Shown piece after piece: positions 8,329 to 17,707 of a stretch of DNA of 64,000 nt. The notes beneath the pieces are model-generated. The model had not been told where the DNA came from. It saw nothing but the letters and a program-made list of their open reading frames with translations, and searched no databases. Positions within the stretch are counted from its first letter, which is position 1. Every line of letters starts with the position of its first letter. The DNA comes from Iodidimonas sp. SYSU 1G8 (GTDB taxonomy: Bacteria; Pseudomonadota; Alphaproteobacteria; SMXS01): contig NZ_JBBYXJ010000002.1 of NCBI RefSeq assembly GCF_039655775.1, forward strand, positions 806,001-870,000, written 5' to 3'. Position numbers and translations under genes: made by a program.

Positions 8329-9435
8329 TTGGGTATCGAGGGCTTCGACTGCTCGCGCGCGACTCGCGTCGGTCGGCGATTGATCCTGTGCGGCGCCGTC
8401 GCGGCGCTATCCGCCTGTCAGCACGATCGAGCCCCGGCGGCGGTGGATTTGGGGCCGCCGCCCGACACCGGTGTTGTCGCGATGATGGTAGCCGACGCGG
8501 CTGATCGGGCAGGCGACACGGCGTCGGCCGCCGATCTCTACGGCCAGGCCATCTCCGAGGGCAAGGCCGGACCACGCGCTTATCTGCGGCGCGGCGAAAT
8601 CCTTCTATCCATGGGCCGCGCGCAGGATGCGGCGTCCGTGTTCCAGCAGGCGCTAAAGGGGGGAATCGATACGCCGGACATTCGCCGTGGGCGGGCGCGG
8701 GCGCTTCTCGCTCTTGGACAGGCGGGACCGGCCCTTCAGGAGTATGATTCGCTGCTGATAGCCGAACCGGCGGATGTCAGATCGATGAACGGGCGCGGGG
8801 TCGCGCTGGATATTCTTCAGCGCCACGCCGAGGCCCAGGCCCAGTATCGCGCGGCGGCCGACGCGGCCCCCGGAGACATGTCGGTCCAGAATAATCTGGC
8901 GCTTTCCTACGCGCTCACTGGTCGCACGGAGGAGGCCATCGATATCCTGGAAAGGATAGATGCCGCCGGCGCCTCGACCGTTCAGCACCGGCAGAATCTT
9001 GCTCTGCTGTACGGTCTGACGGGCCAGGTGCCGCGCGCCGAGGCACTGGCCACGCGCGATCTGGGCGAGGAGGCGGCGCGCAAGAATCTGGATGTCTATG
9101 CCCGCATGCGTCACCTGCTGCCTGGTCCCGTCGAGGCCGCATCCGGCAATCCCGTCGCGCCAGCGTTGCAAGACGCGAAGTCGCAGGCTTGGGTCATCGA
9201 CCTTGGCGCCTTTGCCTTGCCTCAAGCGGCGGCCGACCACTGGAATGACATGCGCCGGATCTATCCGGAGCCGTTCGCCGGACTGGCGCATTATGTCGAG
9301 AAACAGGCGGACGAGAGCCATCTGGTCGCCGGCCCCTTCTGGAACGAGGCCCGGGCCCGCGAGATATGCGGTCGGCTCGAGGCCGATGGCCGGGTGTGCG
9401 TGATCCGTCTTTCCGACGCGCCGCCGCCAGCCTAG
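8329..9435 (+). CDS. TadD-like TPR lipoprotein with C-terminal SPOR domain
   Basis: I chose the TTG at 8329 because GGAG lies 9 bases upstream and it places a lipobox ('LSAC', Cys30) at a normal distance; the frame can also start at the ATG at 8239. After the lipid anchor come several TPR-like helical repeats (about residues 50-250; e.g. 'NNLALSYALTGRTEEAIDILERI'). The last 80 residues ('WVIDLGAFALPQAAADHW...HLVAGPFWNEARAREICGRL') look like a SPOR peptidoglycan-binding fold. TadD is the outer-membrane pilotin/assembly lipoprotein of Tad systems; the SPOR domain would tie it to septal or denuded glycan. It converges on tadC with a 4-base overlap. Confidence 0.82.
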   Translation: MGIEGFDCSRATRVGRRLILCGAVAALSACQHDRAPAAVDLGPPPDTGVVAMMVADAADRAGDTASAADLYGQAISEGKAGPRAYLRRGEILLSMGRAQDAASVFQQALKGGIDTPDIRRGRARALLALGQAGPALQEYDSLLIAEPADVRSMNGRGVALDILQRHAEAQAQYRAAADAAPGDMSVQNNLALSYALTGRTEEAIDILERIDAAGASTVQHRQNLALLYGLTGQVPRAEALATRDLGEEAARKNLDVYARMRHLLPGPVEAASGNPVAPALQDAKSQAWVIDLGAFALPQAAADHWNDMRRIYPEPFAGLAHYVEKQADESHLVAGPFWNEARAREICGRLEADGRVCVIRLSDAPPPA

Positions 9436-10409
9436 AACGCGGCCATGGACTGAATGATCGCTGGCCCGAGCAGGACGCCGAACAGGCAGGGCATGATGAA
9501 CAGCACCATCGGAATGGTCAGGGTCGCGGGCAGGCGCGCCGCCTTTTCTTCCGCCTTAAGCATGCGCTGGTCGCGAAAATCGCTGGCGAGCACCCGGAAT
9601 GACTGCGACAGCGGCGTGCCGTACCGTTCGGTCTGGCTGAGCGTGCTGACGACGGACTCGATGGCGGAAACGCCGGTCCGGTTCAGGAAATTTGTCAGGG
9701 CTTCCTGACGCTGCGGCAGGATGTTCAACTCCACGGACGTCAGGGTCAGTTCATCGGACAATTCCGGATGGCTTTCGACGATTTCACCGGCAACCCGGTC
9801 GAAGGCGGAATCCAGACCCAATCCGGCCTCGGTGCACACCACCATCAGGTCGAGCGCGTCCGGCAGGCCGCGCTCCAGCTTGGTCTGGCGGCTTTTCGCG
9901 ATGCGGCCCAGGACATAGTCGGGGGCCTTGAAACCGGCGACGGTGCACAGAACGAAGACACCCAGCTTCATCAGCTGCGACTTCTCGGCGATCGCGGGGA
10001 CTGTATAGGTCAGGATGAGGGCGCCCACGACCCAGACAAGGGGCGATATGGTGCGGACCATGACGTAGACACCCAACGCCTCGTTCGAGCGCCATCCGGC
10101 TTGGGCGAGGGTGAAACGGGATTTTGCCGCCTGCGCGCCCCGCGCGCGGCGAAGATCGGCGGCCACGCGGCTGAACAAGCTCTTCTGCTGAAATGGACGC
10201 CGCGTTTTGCCGCCCACCTGCGTATGGCGTTGACGCGCCCTGATCTGATCGCGGTGGGTCGTCATCGCCTTGACGCGCGACCTCATCGGGTCGCGCTCGA
10301 TGACCGATGCCCACACCACGAAGATGACACTGACGATAATGATGCTGGCGCCGATGGGAATGAGTTCGGCGATGCTCGCCTCGGTGAAGAACTTGATGAT
10401 CTCGTTCAA
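9432..10409 (-). CDS. tadC: Tad pilus inner-membrane platform protein TadC
   Basis: This 325-residue protein of the type II secretion F family has an N-terminal helix, a second hydrophobic pair around residues 120-165, the cytoplasmic F domain ('LPDALDLMVVCTEAGLGLDSAFDRVAGE') and C-terminal membrane helices ('ATLTIPMVLFIMPCLFGVLLGPAII'). With TadB it forms the inner-membrane platform on which the TadA ATPase acts. Its start overlaps the tadB stop by 4 bases; it is the last gene of the minus-strand core operon. Confidence 0.92.
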   Translation of the reverse strand: MNEIIKFFTEASIAELIPIGASIIIVSVIFVVWASVIERDPMRSRVKAMTTHRDQIRARQRHTQVGGKTRRPFQQKSLFSRVAADLRRARGAQAAKSRFTLAQAGWRSNEALGVYVMVRTISPLVWVVGALILTYTVPAIAEKSQLMKLGVFVLCTVAGFKAPDYVLGRIAKSRQTKLERGLPDALDLMVVCTEAGLGLDSAFDRVAGEIVESHPELSDELTLTSVELNILPQRQEALTNFLNRTGVSAIESVVSTLSQTERYGTPLSQSFRVLASDFRDQRMLKAEEKAARLPATLTIPMVLFIMPCLFGVLLGPAIIQSMAAF

Positions 10410-11422
10410 AAGTCGAACCTCACCATTTTGGCCATCACCCCGAAGCCTAGCGCCATGCTGAGGCCGGAAAAGTAGAGCACAGTATGGCCGGCATCTTCCT
10501 CGAAGAGCACGTTGATGTAGTTGGGGTTGAGGACGAGCAGCGCCGCCATCACGACGAAAGGCAGGGCGCCAATGATCAGCGCCGAGGCTCGGGCCTCCGA
10601 CGACAGCGCGCGAATTTTCAGGTGCATCTGCTGGCGCGACCTCAGCAGTCGGGACAGATTGGACAGGGCCTCGCTCAGATTGCCGCCGGTTTCCTGGGTG
10701 ATGGAGAGCGATACGGCCAGGAAGCTGTAATCGGTCAGACCCAGGCGCTGAACCGATTTGCTCAACGCGGCGTTGAGTGGAACGCCGATCTGGATCTGGT
10801 CGCTGATCCGCGTGAATTCATCAGCCGCGGGACCGCTCAGATCGCGCGCGATGGCGTGGATGGCCTCCGAAATCGGGAGGCCGGACTTCACGCTGCGCAC
10901 GATCAGGTCGATGGCGTCGGGCAGGTCCTTGAGGAACAGCTTGGCCCGTCCCTTGCCTCGGGACGAGATGATCACGCTCGGCAAGGTGACGCCGATTGCC
11001 ACGCCGCTGATCAGCGAGAGCAGGAAACTGAGATGGGCGAACCACATGATGGTGAATGTGGACACCAGCGCCAGACCGCCCGCGATCAGCAGCATGGCGG
11101 TCACGCTGATATCGAAACCGGCCCGTTCCAGCTTCAGCCGAAGCAGGCCCATGTTGGGCAGGATGCGGCTAAGCCGCTTGTCGCTGGCGGCCGTGCCGCG
11201 GCGACGATTCGCCACCGCGCGCAACGCGGGCGTGCTGGTCACGCCGCCTTCTTCCTTCTTCCCGGCCGCATTGCCCCCCGCCACCATGATCTCGTCGAGC
11301 CGCTTGCGCAGGCGGCGCTCGTTCGGCGAGCCATAGGCCATCAGGAATACGGTCGTGACGATCGCGGCGACGCAGAACGCGATGGGGATGATCGGGTGCT
11401 CGATGAGAAAATCCATCATCAT
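10406..11422 (-). CDS. tadB: Tad pilus inner-membrane platform protein TadB
   Basis: A 338-residue type II secretion F-family protein with an N-terminal membrane helix, a central hydrophobic pair near residues 105-150, the F domain motif 'LPDAIDLIVRSVKSGLPISEAIHAIARDL', and two C-terminal helices. It pairs with TadC. Its start overlaps the tadA stop by four bases and its end overlaps tadC by four bases, which fits coupled translation of a complex made in fixed ratio. Confidence 0.92.
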   Translation of the reverse strand: MMMDFLIEHPIIPIAFCVAAIVTTVFLMAYGSPNERRLRKRLDEIMVAGGNAAGKKEEGGVTSTPALRAVANRRRGTAASDKRLSRILPNMGLLRLKLERAGFDISVTAMLLIAGGLALVSTFTIMWFAHLSFLLSLISGVAIGVTLPSVIISSRGKGRAKLFLKDLPDAIDLIVRSVKSGLPISEAIHAIARDLSGPAADEFTRISDQIQIGVPLNAALSKSVQRLGLTDYSFLAVSLSITQETGGNLSEALSNLSRLLRSRQQMHLKIRALSSEARASALIIGALPFVVMAALLVLNPNYINVLFEEDAGHTVLYFSGLSMALGFGVMAKMVRFDF

Positions 11423-12843
11423 GCGGCCTCGTTGAGCGCGGACAGCAGGGCGCGGTCGAGGCCAAAATAGGCGGCCTCCTTCAGAAACGCCGGCCGCAAG
11501 CCCGAATAGCGGAATTCGCCGACCAGGCGGCCATCCACGACCGCGCCGCCATATTCGTAGGTGAACAGGTCCTGCATCAGGATCACATCACCTTCCAGGC
11601 CGACCACCTCGGACACCTGGGTGATGCGGCGAATGCCGTCGCGCATGCGCTCGACCTGCACGATCATGTCGATGGCATTGGCGATCTGGGTGCGCATGCT
11701 GCGCTCGCTCAGCGAGTGGCCGCCCATGGACACCATGTTCTCGAGACGGATAAGCGCCTCGCGCGAGGAATTGGCGTGGATCGTGGACAGGGAACCGTCA
11801 TGGCCCGTGTTCATGGCCTGCAGCATGTCAATGGCTTCGGCGCTGCGGATTTCGCCCAGGATGATCCGGTCCGGACGCATACGCAGCGAGTTCTTCACCA
11901 GGTCGCGCATGGTGATTTCGCCCCGTCCCTCGATGTTCGGCGGGCGCGTCTCCAGGCGGACAACATGCGGCTGCTGCAACTGCAACTCGGCCGCGTCCTC
12001 GATGGTCACGATGCGCTCGCCCACGTCGATCATGCGCGACATGGCGTTGAGCAGCGTCGTCTTGCCGGAACCCGTACCGCCGGAAATCAGGATGTTGAGG
12101 CGCGAGGCGGCGGCGACCTTCAGCACAGTGCACATGGCGGGAGAGATGTTCTTGGTCCGCACCATCACGTCGAGCGTGATCTTCTTCTTGGAGAACTTGC
12201 GGATGGAGATGGACGTACCGTCGAGCGCCAGCGGCGGCGCGATGATGTTGACGCGGCTGCCGTCGGGCAAGCGGGCATCGACCAGCGGCACGGATTCGTC
12301 GATGCGCCGGCCGACGCGGCTGACGATGCGCTGCGCCACGTTCATCACATGGGCGTTGTTGCGGAACACCACCTCGGTCAGGGTCAGCTTGCCACCCTTC
12401 TCCACGTAGACCTTGTCCGGGCCGTTCACCATGATGTCGGTTACCGCCTCGTCCGCCAGGAGTGGCTCCAGCGGGCCGAAGCCGATCATTTCGTCGACCA
12501 GCTTCTTGGTCAGCTCCTGCTGTTCGCGCTGACCCAGCACGATGCGGCGCTCCAGCAGAATTTCGCTGACCAACCCGCCCAGTTCTCCCTGCAGTTCCTC
12601 GCGCGACATGCGCACGGCGGCCGAGGCATCGATGCGCTCTAGAACCTCGGCCAGAATCTCGTCGCGGCTGTTGTCGGCGCCCTGACGTTTGCTCGCCTTC
12701 GCGCCCAGTGCATTCAGATCGTCGGCCGTGTCGGGCAGCGCCGAGATCTGATCGGGGGCGGGACGGGCCGGCTGCGCCACGGGGACGGGCGGCGCGCTGC
12801 GGCCGTTGATGTCAACCGAGGGAGACTGCCGGCGGCCGAACAT
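11419..12843 (-). CDS. cpaF: Tad pilus assembly ATPase TadA/CpaF
   Basis: This 474-residue type II/IV secretion ATPase has an N-terminal domain ('EMIGFGPLEPLLADEAVTDIMVNGP'), Walker A 'ISGGTGSGKTTLLN' at about residues 258-271, an Asp box and His box ('GEIRSAEAIDMLQAMNTGHDGSLSTIHANS') and Walker B 'RIILGEIRS'. It would drive pilin polymerisation from the cytoplasm. Only three bases separate its start from the tadZ/cpaE stop. Length and motif order are normal for CpaF. Confidence 0.95.
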   Translation of the reverse strand: MFGRRQSPSVDINGRSAPPVPVAQPARPAPDQISALPDTADDLNALGAKASKRQGADNSRDEILAEVLERIDASAAVRMSREELQGELGGLVSEILLERRIVLGQREQQELTKKLVDEMIGFGPLEPLLADEAVTDIMVNGPDKVYVEKGGKLTLTEVVFRNNAHVMNVAQRIVSRVGRRIDESVPLVDARLPDGSRVNIIAPPLALDGTSISIRKFSKKKITLDVMVRTKNISPAMCTVLKVAAASRLNILISGGTGSGKTTLLNAMSRMIDVGERIVTIEDAAELQLQQPHVVRLETRPPNIEGRGEITMRDLVKNSLRMRPDRIILGEIRSAEAIDMLQAMNTGHDGSLSTIHANSSREALIRLENMVSMGGHSLSERSMRTQIANAIDMIVQVERMRDGIRRITQVSEVVGLEGDVILMQDLFTYEYGGAVVDGRLVGEFRYSGLRPAFLKEAAYFGLDRALLSALNEAA

Positions 12844-12846
12844 GGG

Positions 12847-14064
12847 CTATTTCCTCAGGCGGGCGAACAGGGATTTGCGGCGCGGCGCCACCGTCTTCGG
12901 CGCGGGGCCGGCGAGACGCTCGGCGACCTGCTCAATGGAGCGCGCCGTGGCGCTTCGGGTTTCGATCAGCGGCTGCCCGAGATTCGCCGCTTGAAGCACG
13001 GCGTTGGGTTCGAAGCCGATCTTGAAGTCGATCTTGCGGCCGATCCCCTTCTCGAATTCGGCGACCGGAATTTCCGCCTTTGCGTTTTCGCCCGCGCGGT
13101 TCACTGCTACGATGATCTGGCCGCCCGGATTGCTTTCGGTGACGAATTTCAGCAAGCGGACCGTGTCGCGCATGCCAGCCAGCGACAGGTCCGACACGAC
13201 GACCGTGGTCCCTGACAATTGAAGCGTCCGGTAGACCAGGTCGGACGCGGAGCGCGGCAGATCGATCAGGACAAAATGGAAGCTTCCGCGCAATTCACCC
13301 ATCAGGGCATCGACCGCGAACCGGTCGACGCCGTTGAGGCCCTGGCTCAGGCTTTCCTCGCCGCCGACCACGAACAGCCGGTCGCCGCACGGGCTCATGA
13401 CCCGCTCGAGGAACAGGCTGTCGATCCGGTCCGGCTGTTGCAACGCATCCGCCAGGCCTTCGCGGGGCTCGGCCCCCATCAGCAAGCCGAGGTTGCCGAA
13501 ATGCAGATCCATGTCGACCATCGCGACCCGCCGCTTGCCGCTTCGCGAGATGGCCCAGCCGCAATTGCCGACAAGGGTGCTGACGCCCGTGCCGCCGCGC
13601 GTGCCGATGAACGAGATGACCTTTCCCGTTCGTCCGAGGTTGGAGAGGCCGCTGGTGGGATCCTCGAGCGCATTGATGGATCGTAGCAGGCTCTCCTGCT
13701 CGACAGGCTTCACCAGATAATCGGCGACCCCCATGCTTAGCAGATCGCGGAACAACGCTACGTCGTTGTCCGTGCCGATGGCGATGAGCCGGGTACCCAG
13801 TTCGCAGACATCGGCCAGTTTCATGATCTCGTCGAGCGGGTCGGTCGCGCCATCGATATCGATGATCAGCAAGCGGGGCGAACGGACGTGTTCAAGGTGG
13901 GCGCGCGCTTCGAAGATCGACCCCTGCCGGACCAGGTCGTCGGGCAGCAACAATGATTCGGCGATCGCCCGAACAATGGACTCGCTTGAAGCATCACCCA
14001 CGAAAGCCAGGAAGGGGTCGCGCTGGGCGCTGCTTTCCTCGATGACGACGGGTTTCACCTGCAT
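12847..14064 (-). CDS. cpaE: TadZ/CpaE-like pilus localisation ATPase
   Basis: The 405-residue protein has an N-terminal atypical receiver-like domain (about residues 15-130) and a ParA/MinD-like ATPase with the deviant Walker A 'GTRGGTGVST', in which the usual signature lysine is absent, as is common in CpaE/TadZ. 'VDMDLHFGNLG' and 'FVLIDLPRS' supply the Asp motifs. The family places the Tad machine at a pole or focus. It lies in the core operon between cpaD and cpaF with 1-3-base gaps. Confidence 0.9.
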   Translation of the reverse strand: MQVKPVVIEESSAQRDPFLAFVGDASSESIVRAIAESLLLPDDLVRQGSIFEARAHLEHVRSPRLLIIDIDGATDPLDEIMKLADVCELGTRLIAIGTDNDVALFRDLLSMGVADYLVKPVEQESLLRSINALEDPTSGLSNLGRTGKVISFIGTRGGTGVSTLVGNCGWAISRSGKRRVAMVDMDLHFGNLGLLMGAEPREGLADALQQPDRIDSLFLERVMSPCGDRLFVVGGEESLSQGLNGVDRFAVDALMGELRGSFHFVLIDLPRSASDLVYRTLQLSGTTVVVSDLSLAGMRDTVRLLKFVTESNPGGQIIVAVNRAGENAKAEIPVAEFEKGIGRKIDFKIGFEPNAVLQAANLGQPLIETRSATARSIEQVAERLAGPAPKTVAPRRKSLFARLRK

Positions 14065-14065
14065 G

Positions 14066-14767
14066 CTATTTGGCCTCGCTGGTCTGATCGCGCTCGATTT
14101 CCTTGATCTTGTCGAGCCTGTAGCGCTGCACAGCGTCCGCTTCGCGATAGCCGGGACTCGGTGCCAGTTCGCGGTCGCCTGTCAGGTCGCGGGGATCGGC
14201 GATCATCAGGCCCAGGTTCCGCTCGTTGGCGCAGCCGAGGGCTCGCTCACCGACCGGTTCATCCGACCATCCCTGGATACCAGTCCGCTTCACGACCTCA
14301 TGCCCGCAGTCCGGCAAGACTACGGTGTAGCGCAGCAGGGCGACCTCGACGATATCGCGCAACTGCGGCGTCTCGACCACCCGGATGCGCGACGGCGCGT
14401 ATCCGCCGGCGACGAAACTGCGGTGCAGATCGTCCACGATCGCGCCATTGCGCTGAGGACCGGCCATCAGCGCGGTCCGGATTTCGATGTGGTCGCCTTC
14501 TTCCCTGCCCTGCATGGTCAGAAACTGGTTGAGCCGGTCGATCTGGGCGCGGCTCAGACGGGTTTGGACACGGTCCAGATCCATGCGGTGCTGTGACGTG
14601 GCCAACGACACCTCGTTTCGCGGTGTCGTGTCCACATAACCGTGACGCGGTGGAAAATAGGTGTTGGTGGTCCGATCGCAGGCGGCGAGAGCGGTGACCG
14701 TCAGGCTTGCCGCCAGGATCAGTCTCGCGGAACGGCATGCAATATCGCGGCTTGGTGTCATCGGCAT
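14066..14767 (-). CDS. cpaD: CpaD-type pilus biogenesis lipoprotein
   Basis: This 233-residue protein has a signal peptide with lipobox 'LTALAAC' (Cys at about residue 29), then a CpaD-like domain containing 'RTALMAGPQRNGAIVDDLHRSFVAGGYAPSRI' and 'CANERNLGLMIADPRDL', typical of the family. It acts at the outer membrane with the CpaC secretin. The start codon shares a base with the cpaC stop and the stop is one base from cpaE. The family is poorly characterised biochemically. Confidence 0.88.
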   Translation of the reverse strand: MPMTPSRDIACRSARLILAASLTVTALAACDRTTNTYFPPRHGYVDTTPRNEVSLATSQHRMDLDRVQTRLSRAQIDRLNQFLTMQGREEGDHIEIRTALMAGPQRNGAIVDDLHRSFVAGGYAPSRIRVVETPQLRDIVEVALLRYTVVLPDCGHEVVKRTGIQGWSDEPVGERALGCANERNLGLMIADPRDLTGDRELAPSPGYREADAVQRYRLDKIKEIERDQTSEAK

Positions 14768-16164
14768 TACTCCACCATGAACCCGACGGGCCCGGCGATC
14801 TGGCCGGTGGCGACGGGATTGGTTTCCGCTACCGGGCGCTTCATCTGGCCGATCAGCAATTTCTCGAACTGCCTGTCGGATACGGGCCGGTCCGTGGGCA
14901 GCGTCGGCTTCTTGCCCGCGCCGATCGGCCGGACGAGATAGGGGGTCGCGATGATGACCAGCTCGGTCTCGGCCGATTGATAGCGCTTTGACTGGAACAG
15001 CTTGCCCAGGATCGGAATGTCTCCCAGCGCCGGCACCTTGTTGATGTCGTTTGCCGTGCGGTTCTGCATCAACCCCGCGATGATAAAGCTCTGGCCGCTT
15101 GCCAGTTCTATGGTCGTTTCCGCCCTGCGCGTGGTCAGGCCGGGAATCTGGAAATCCTGCAGGATGATCGCGCCGGTGTCGCTCAGCTGGCTGACTTCCG
15201 GGCGCAGGCGCAGACTGATCCTGTTGCCGCTCAGCACGGTCGGGGTGAAGGAAAGGCTCACGCCATAAGGCTTGAACTCGATGCCGATGGTGTTGTCGTC
15301 GATCCCGATGGGGACCGGGAATTCACCGCCCGCGAGGAACGAGGCCGTTTCGCCGGAAATCGCCGTCAGATTCGGCTCGGCCAGCAGCGACACCAGGCCC
15401 TCTTTCTCAAGCGCCTCGATGGTCGCCTGCAGCGTGGCCGGCCCGAAGCGCTGGCCGATCGTCGCGAAATTGGATTCCGCGCCGGCGCTGGTCTGCGGCG
15501 GGCTGGCGATGATGTTGAACTGCGTGTCGCCCGTCAGATCCTGCGCCCGCCAGCTGACGCCGACGATTCGCAGCACTTCCTTGGAGATTTCCGCGAAGCG
15601 GATGCGCAGATTGACTTGGGTCGGCGCCGTGACGGATATCCGGTTGAGGACGGTTTCCTTGTCGCCTAGGAACCGTTCGGCGACGCGCTGGATTTCTTCC
15701 GCTTCCTGCGCGCTTTCGGTGACGCCCGATATCACCATGCCGCCATCCACCGATGACAGCGTGATCTCGGCATCTGGGGCGATGGCATCGATCAGCTTCT
15801 CGAGACGACTCAGATCGTGGCCGACCTTGATGGTGACGTTCACCAGCGGCTTGTCGTCGGCATCGAGGACGAAGAGCGAGGTTTCGCCGGACTTCTTGCC
15901 GTAGACGAAGACGGCCTTCTGCGAGCGGCTTTCCACATCCGCGATGCTGGGATCGGCGACGAACACCGTCGCCGCCGGTTGGGTGAGGTGCAGGACCGTG
16001 CCCTTGTGGACATCGACGTTCACCATCGTCTCGCCAGGGGAGATGGCGCGGGCCGGGACGGCGCCATAGGCCAGGACGGCGACGGCGCACGCCATGACGA
16101 GCATTGATCTGAGTTGACCGGCGAAGCGGCGCGCGGTGGGTGCCTTGGCACGTACGAAAATCAT
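14767..16164 (-). CDS. cpaC: Outer-membrane secretin CpaC/RcpA of the Tad pilus
   Basis: A 465-residue protein with a signal peptide (about residues 19-41), an N-terminal pilus-secretin domain ('VNVDVHKGTVLHLTQPAATVFVADPSIADVES'), a BON-like domain around residues 95-150, and the secretin core ('GLVSLLAEPNLTAISGETASFLAGGEFPVPI' and 'VPALGDIPILGKLF'). It should form the gated outer-membrane ring through which the Flp pilus leaves. It lies 33 bases after cpaB in the same operon. Confidence 0.94.
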   Translation of the reverse strand: MIFVRAKAPTARRFAGQLRSMLVMACAVAVLAYGAVPARAISPGETMVNVDVHKGTVLHLTQPAATVFVADPSIADVESRSQKAVFVYGKKSGETSLFVLDADDKPLVNVTIKVGHDLSRLEKLIDAIAPDAEITLSSVDGGMVISGVTESAQEAEEIQRVAERFLGDKETVLNRISVTAPTQVNLRIRFAEISKEVLRIVGVSWRAQDLTGDTQFNIIASPPQTSAGAESNFATIGQRFGPATLQATIEALEKEGLVSLLAEPNLTAISGETASFLAGGEFPVPIGIDDNTIGIEFKPYGVSLSFTPTVLSGNRISLRLRPEVSQLSDTGAIILQDFQIPGLTTRRAETTIELASGQSFIIAGLMQNRTANDINKVPALGDIPILGKLFQSKRYQSAETELVIIATPYLVRPIGAGKKPTLPTDRPVSDRQFEKLLIGQMKRPVAETNPVATGQIAGPVGFMVE

Positions 16165-16197
16165 TCAGTAGCCCCCGGTGTGAACTGTCGCCAGTTC

Positions 16198-17049
16198 CTA
16201 GTTCTTGTTGGTCGTGCCGCCGCGTATCACGGCGGGCACGCTGACCTTGCTTGTTTCCGATCCCAGGGCCATCGAGGCATTGAAGTCCCAAGTGGCCATC
16301 CGCCCGTGATGATCGTTTTCCGTCGTCTGAATGCTGCGGAGCACCAGGGACAGTTTACCCATCTCTTCGGCGAGAGCGAGCAGTTGCGCATCCCGCGGCG
16401 TTACTTCGAGCGTCGCGGTCCGGCCGACTTCCGGCGCGGCGGGATCGCTGGTGATTTTCTGGTCCAGCGCCAGCAGGCGGACGTCGGAGATAAGAATTTC
16501 GCTGGCCTTGCGCTTCAGATCCTCTTCCTCGGTTTTGATCTCGATGGTCTGGGTCAGCAGCACGTCGACCCGGTCGCCGGGCAAAATGAGGCCGGCGCCG
16601 CTGGAGGACGCCGTAACCGAAATGGCCATGGCGCGCTTGTCGGGCTCGAGAATGGCGGCGAGAAAGCCGCGTTCGCCCGGTTTCACGATAAGGCCGGCGA
16701 CGAGGGGCTGCCCCTTCGACAGGTTGAAGCGGACGACGCCGCCGACGATGGACGCTTCGGCCTCGGAGACTTTCGCCTCCTCGGTGTCCTTGGTCTTGCT
16801 GATGAACGCATCGGACAGATTGTTCTTGGGCCAGGGCGTCCACTCCACGTGGTTCGGCTTCAGCAAGGTGCCGGGAACCAGCGCTTCGGTCGCGGTCAGC
16901 ACCTCCACCATTTCTGGCGGCGGCGGCATGTTGGCGTTCGCGTCGGTCTGCGTCTTGCTGTTCCTCGCCATCCAGGACTGGGTGAACAGAAGCACGCCCA
17001 CCACCAGCGCGATGTTGATGGCAAGCAGGATGATGAAGCGCGCTTTCAT
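16198..17049 (-). CDS. cpaB: CpaB/RcpC-type pilus assembly protein with SAF domain
   Basis: This 283-residue protein starts with an N-terminal membrane anchor or signal helix ('FIILLAINIALVVGVLLF', residues 4-22), followed by a SAF-like domain ('EVLTATEALVPGTLLKPNHVEWTPW') and the RcpC/CpaB domain with 'GRTATLEVTPRDAQLLALAEEMGKLSLVLR'. It works in the periplasm with the secretin, perhaps stabilising it or binding glycan. One base separates its start from the cpaA stop. Confidence 0.92.
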   Translation of the reverse strand: MKARFIILLAINIALVVGVLLFTQSWMARNSKTQTDANANMPPPPEMVEVLTATEALVPGTLLKPNHVEWTPWPKNNLSDAFISKTKDTEEAKVSEAEASIVGGVVRFNLSKGQPLVAGLIVKPGERGFLAAILEPDKRAMAISVTASSSGAGLILPGDRVDVLLTQTIEIKTEEEDLKRKASEILISDVRLLALDQKITSDPAAPEVGRTATLEVTPRDAQLLALAEEMGKLSLVLRSIQTTENDHHGRMATWDFNASMALGSETSKVSVPAVIRGGTTNKN

Positions 17050-17050
17050 C

Positions 17051-17539
17051 TCAGTTGGCCTTTTCCAGAACTGTTTGACCCACGGCTACCACGCTTCCGA
17101 AGGCGATGGCGATGCCGTATGGCACGGTGCGCGCGGTTTCGGGGACGGCGCTGGCGCTTTGCGTCGGCAAGCCGAGGCGAAGTGCCGCGAGGATGGTCAC
17201 GGCGACGGCCGCTCCCGCGATCGCTGTGTAGAACACGAAGACATCGATCTGTCCCGTGCCGACCCACAGGCCCACGGCCGCGATCATCTTCGAATCGCCG
17301 CCGCCCATGACCTTGAGGCCGAAAAAGACAAAGCCGGCGACCAGAAAGATGGCCCCGGCGATCAGACCGCTCTGCCAGGACGCGAAGCCGGCGGCGGCAT
17401 AGGGAATATACAAGGCGGCGATGGACAGGATTGCCCAGTGCGAGATGTTTCGCGACCGGCAATCCTCGATGGCGCAGCAGACCAGCACACCGAGAAATGC
17501 TGTCAGCAAGACGAGTTGTGCGCTACCGATGCCCGACAT
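17051..17539 (-). CDS. cpaA: Prepilin peptidase CpaA/TadV
   Basis: This 162-residue polytopic membrane protein belongs to the A24 aspartic prepilin peptidases. The first catalytic Asp is in 'AIEDCRSRNISHW' near residue 26 and the second in the 'GGGDSKMIAAVG' motif near residue 80. The domain lacks the N-methylase part, as expected for the short TadV/CpaA form. It should cleave the leader of both Flp pilins and of the TadE-like pseudopilins encoded here. A 168-base gap separates it from the flp gene upstream. Confidence 0.92.
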   Translation of the reverse strand: MSGIGSAQLVLLTAFLGVLVCCAIEDCRSRNISHWAILSIAALYIPYAAAGFASWQSGLIAGAIFLVAGFVFFGLKVMGGGDSKMIAAVGLWVGTGQIDVFVFYTAIAGAAVAVTILAALRLGLPTQSASAVPETARTVPYGIAIAFGSVVAVGQTVLEKAN

Positions 17540-17707
17540 GAATGCGCCACCCTTCGACGGGGGTCTTGAACGTCACGTCGGACGGCAGCGGGTCGGGGAG
17601 AGCGCCAATTGTCAATGGGAGATGACCAAATTGACGCGTCCCGATCCGGTCTGCCGTCCGATCCTGATCTCCGAGAACTGGAATGCCAGGATGAGTGACG
17701 TCGATTA

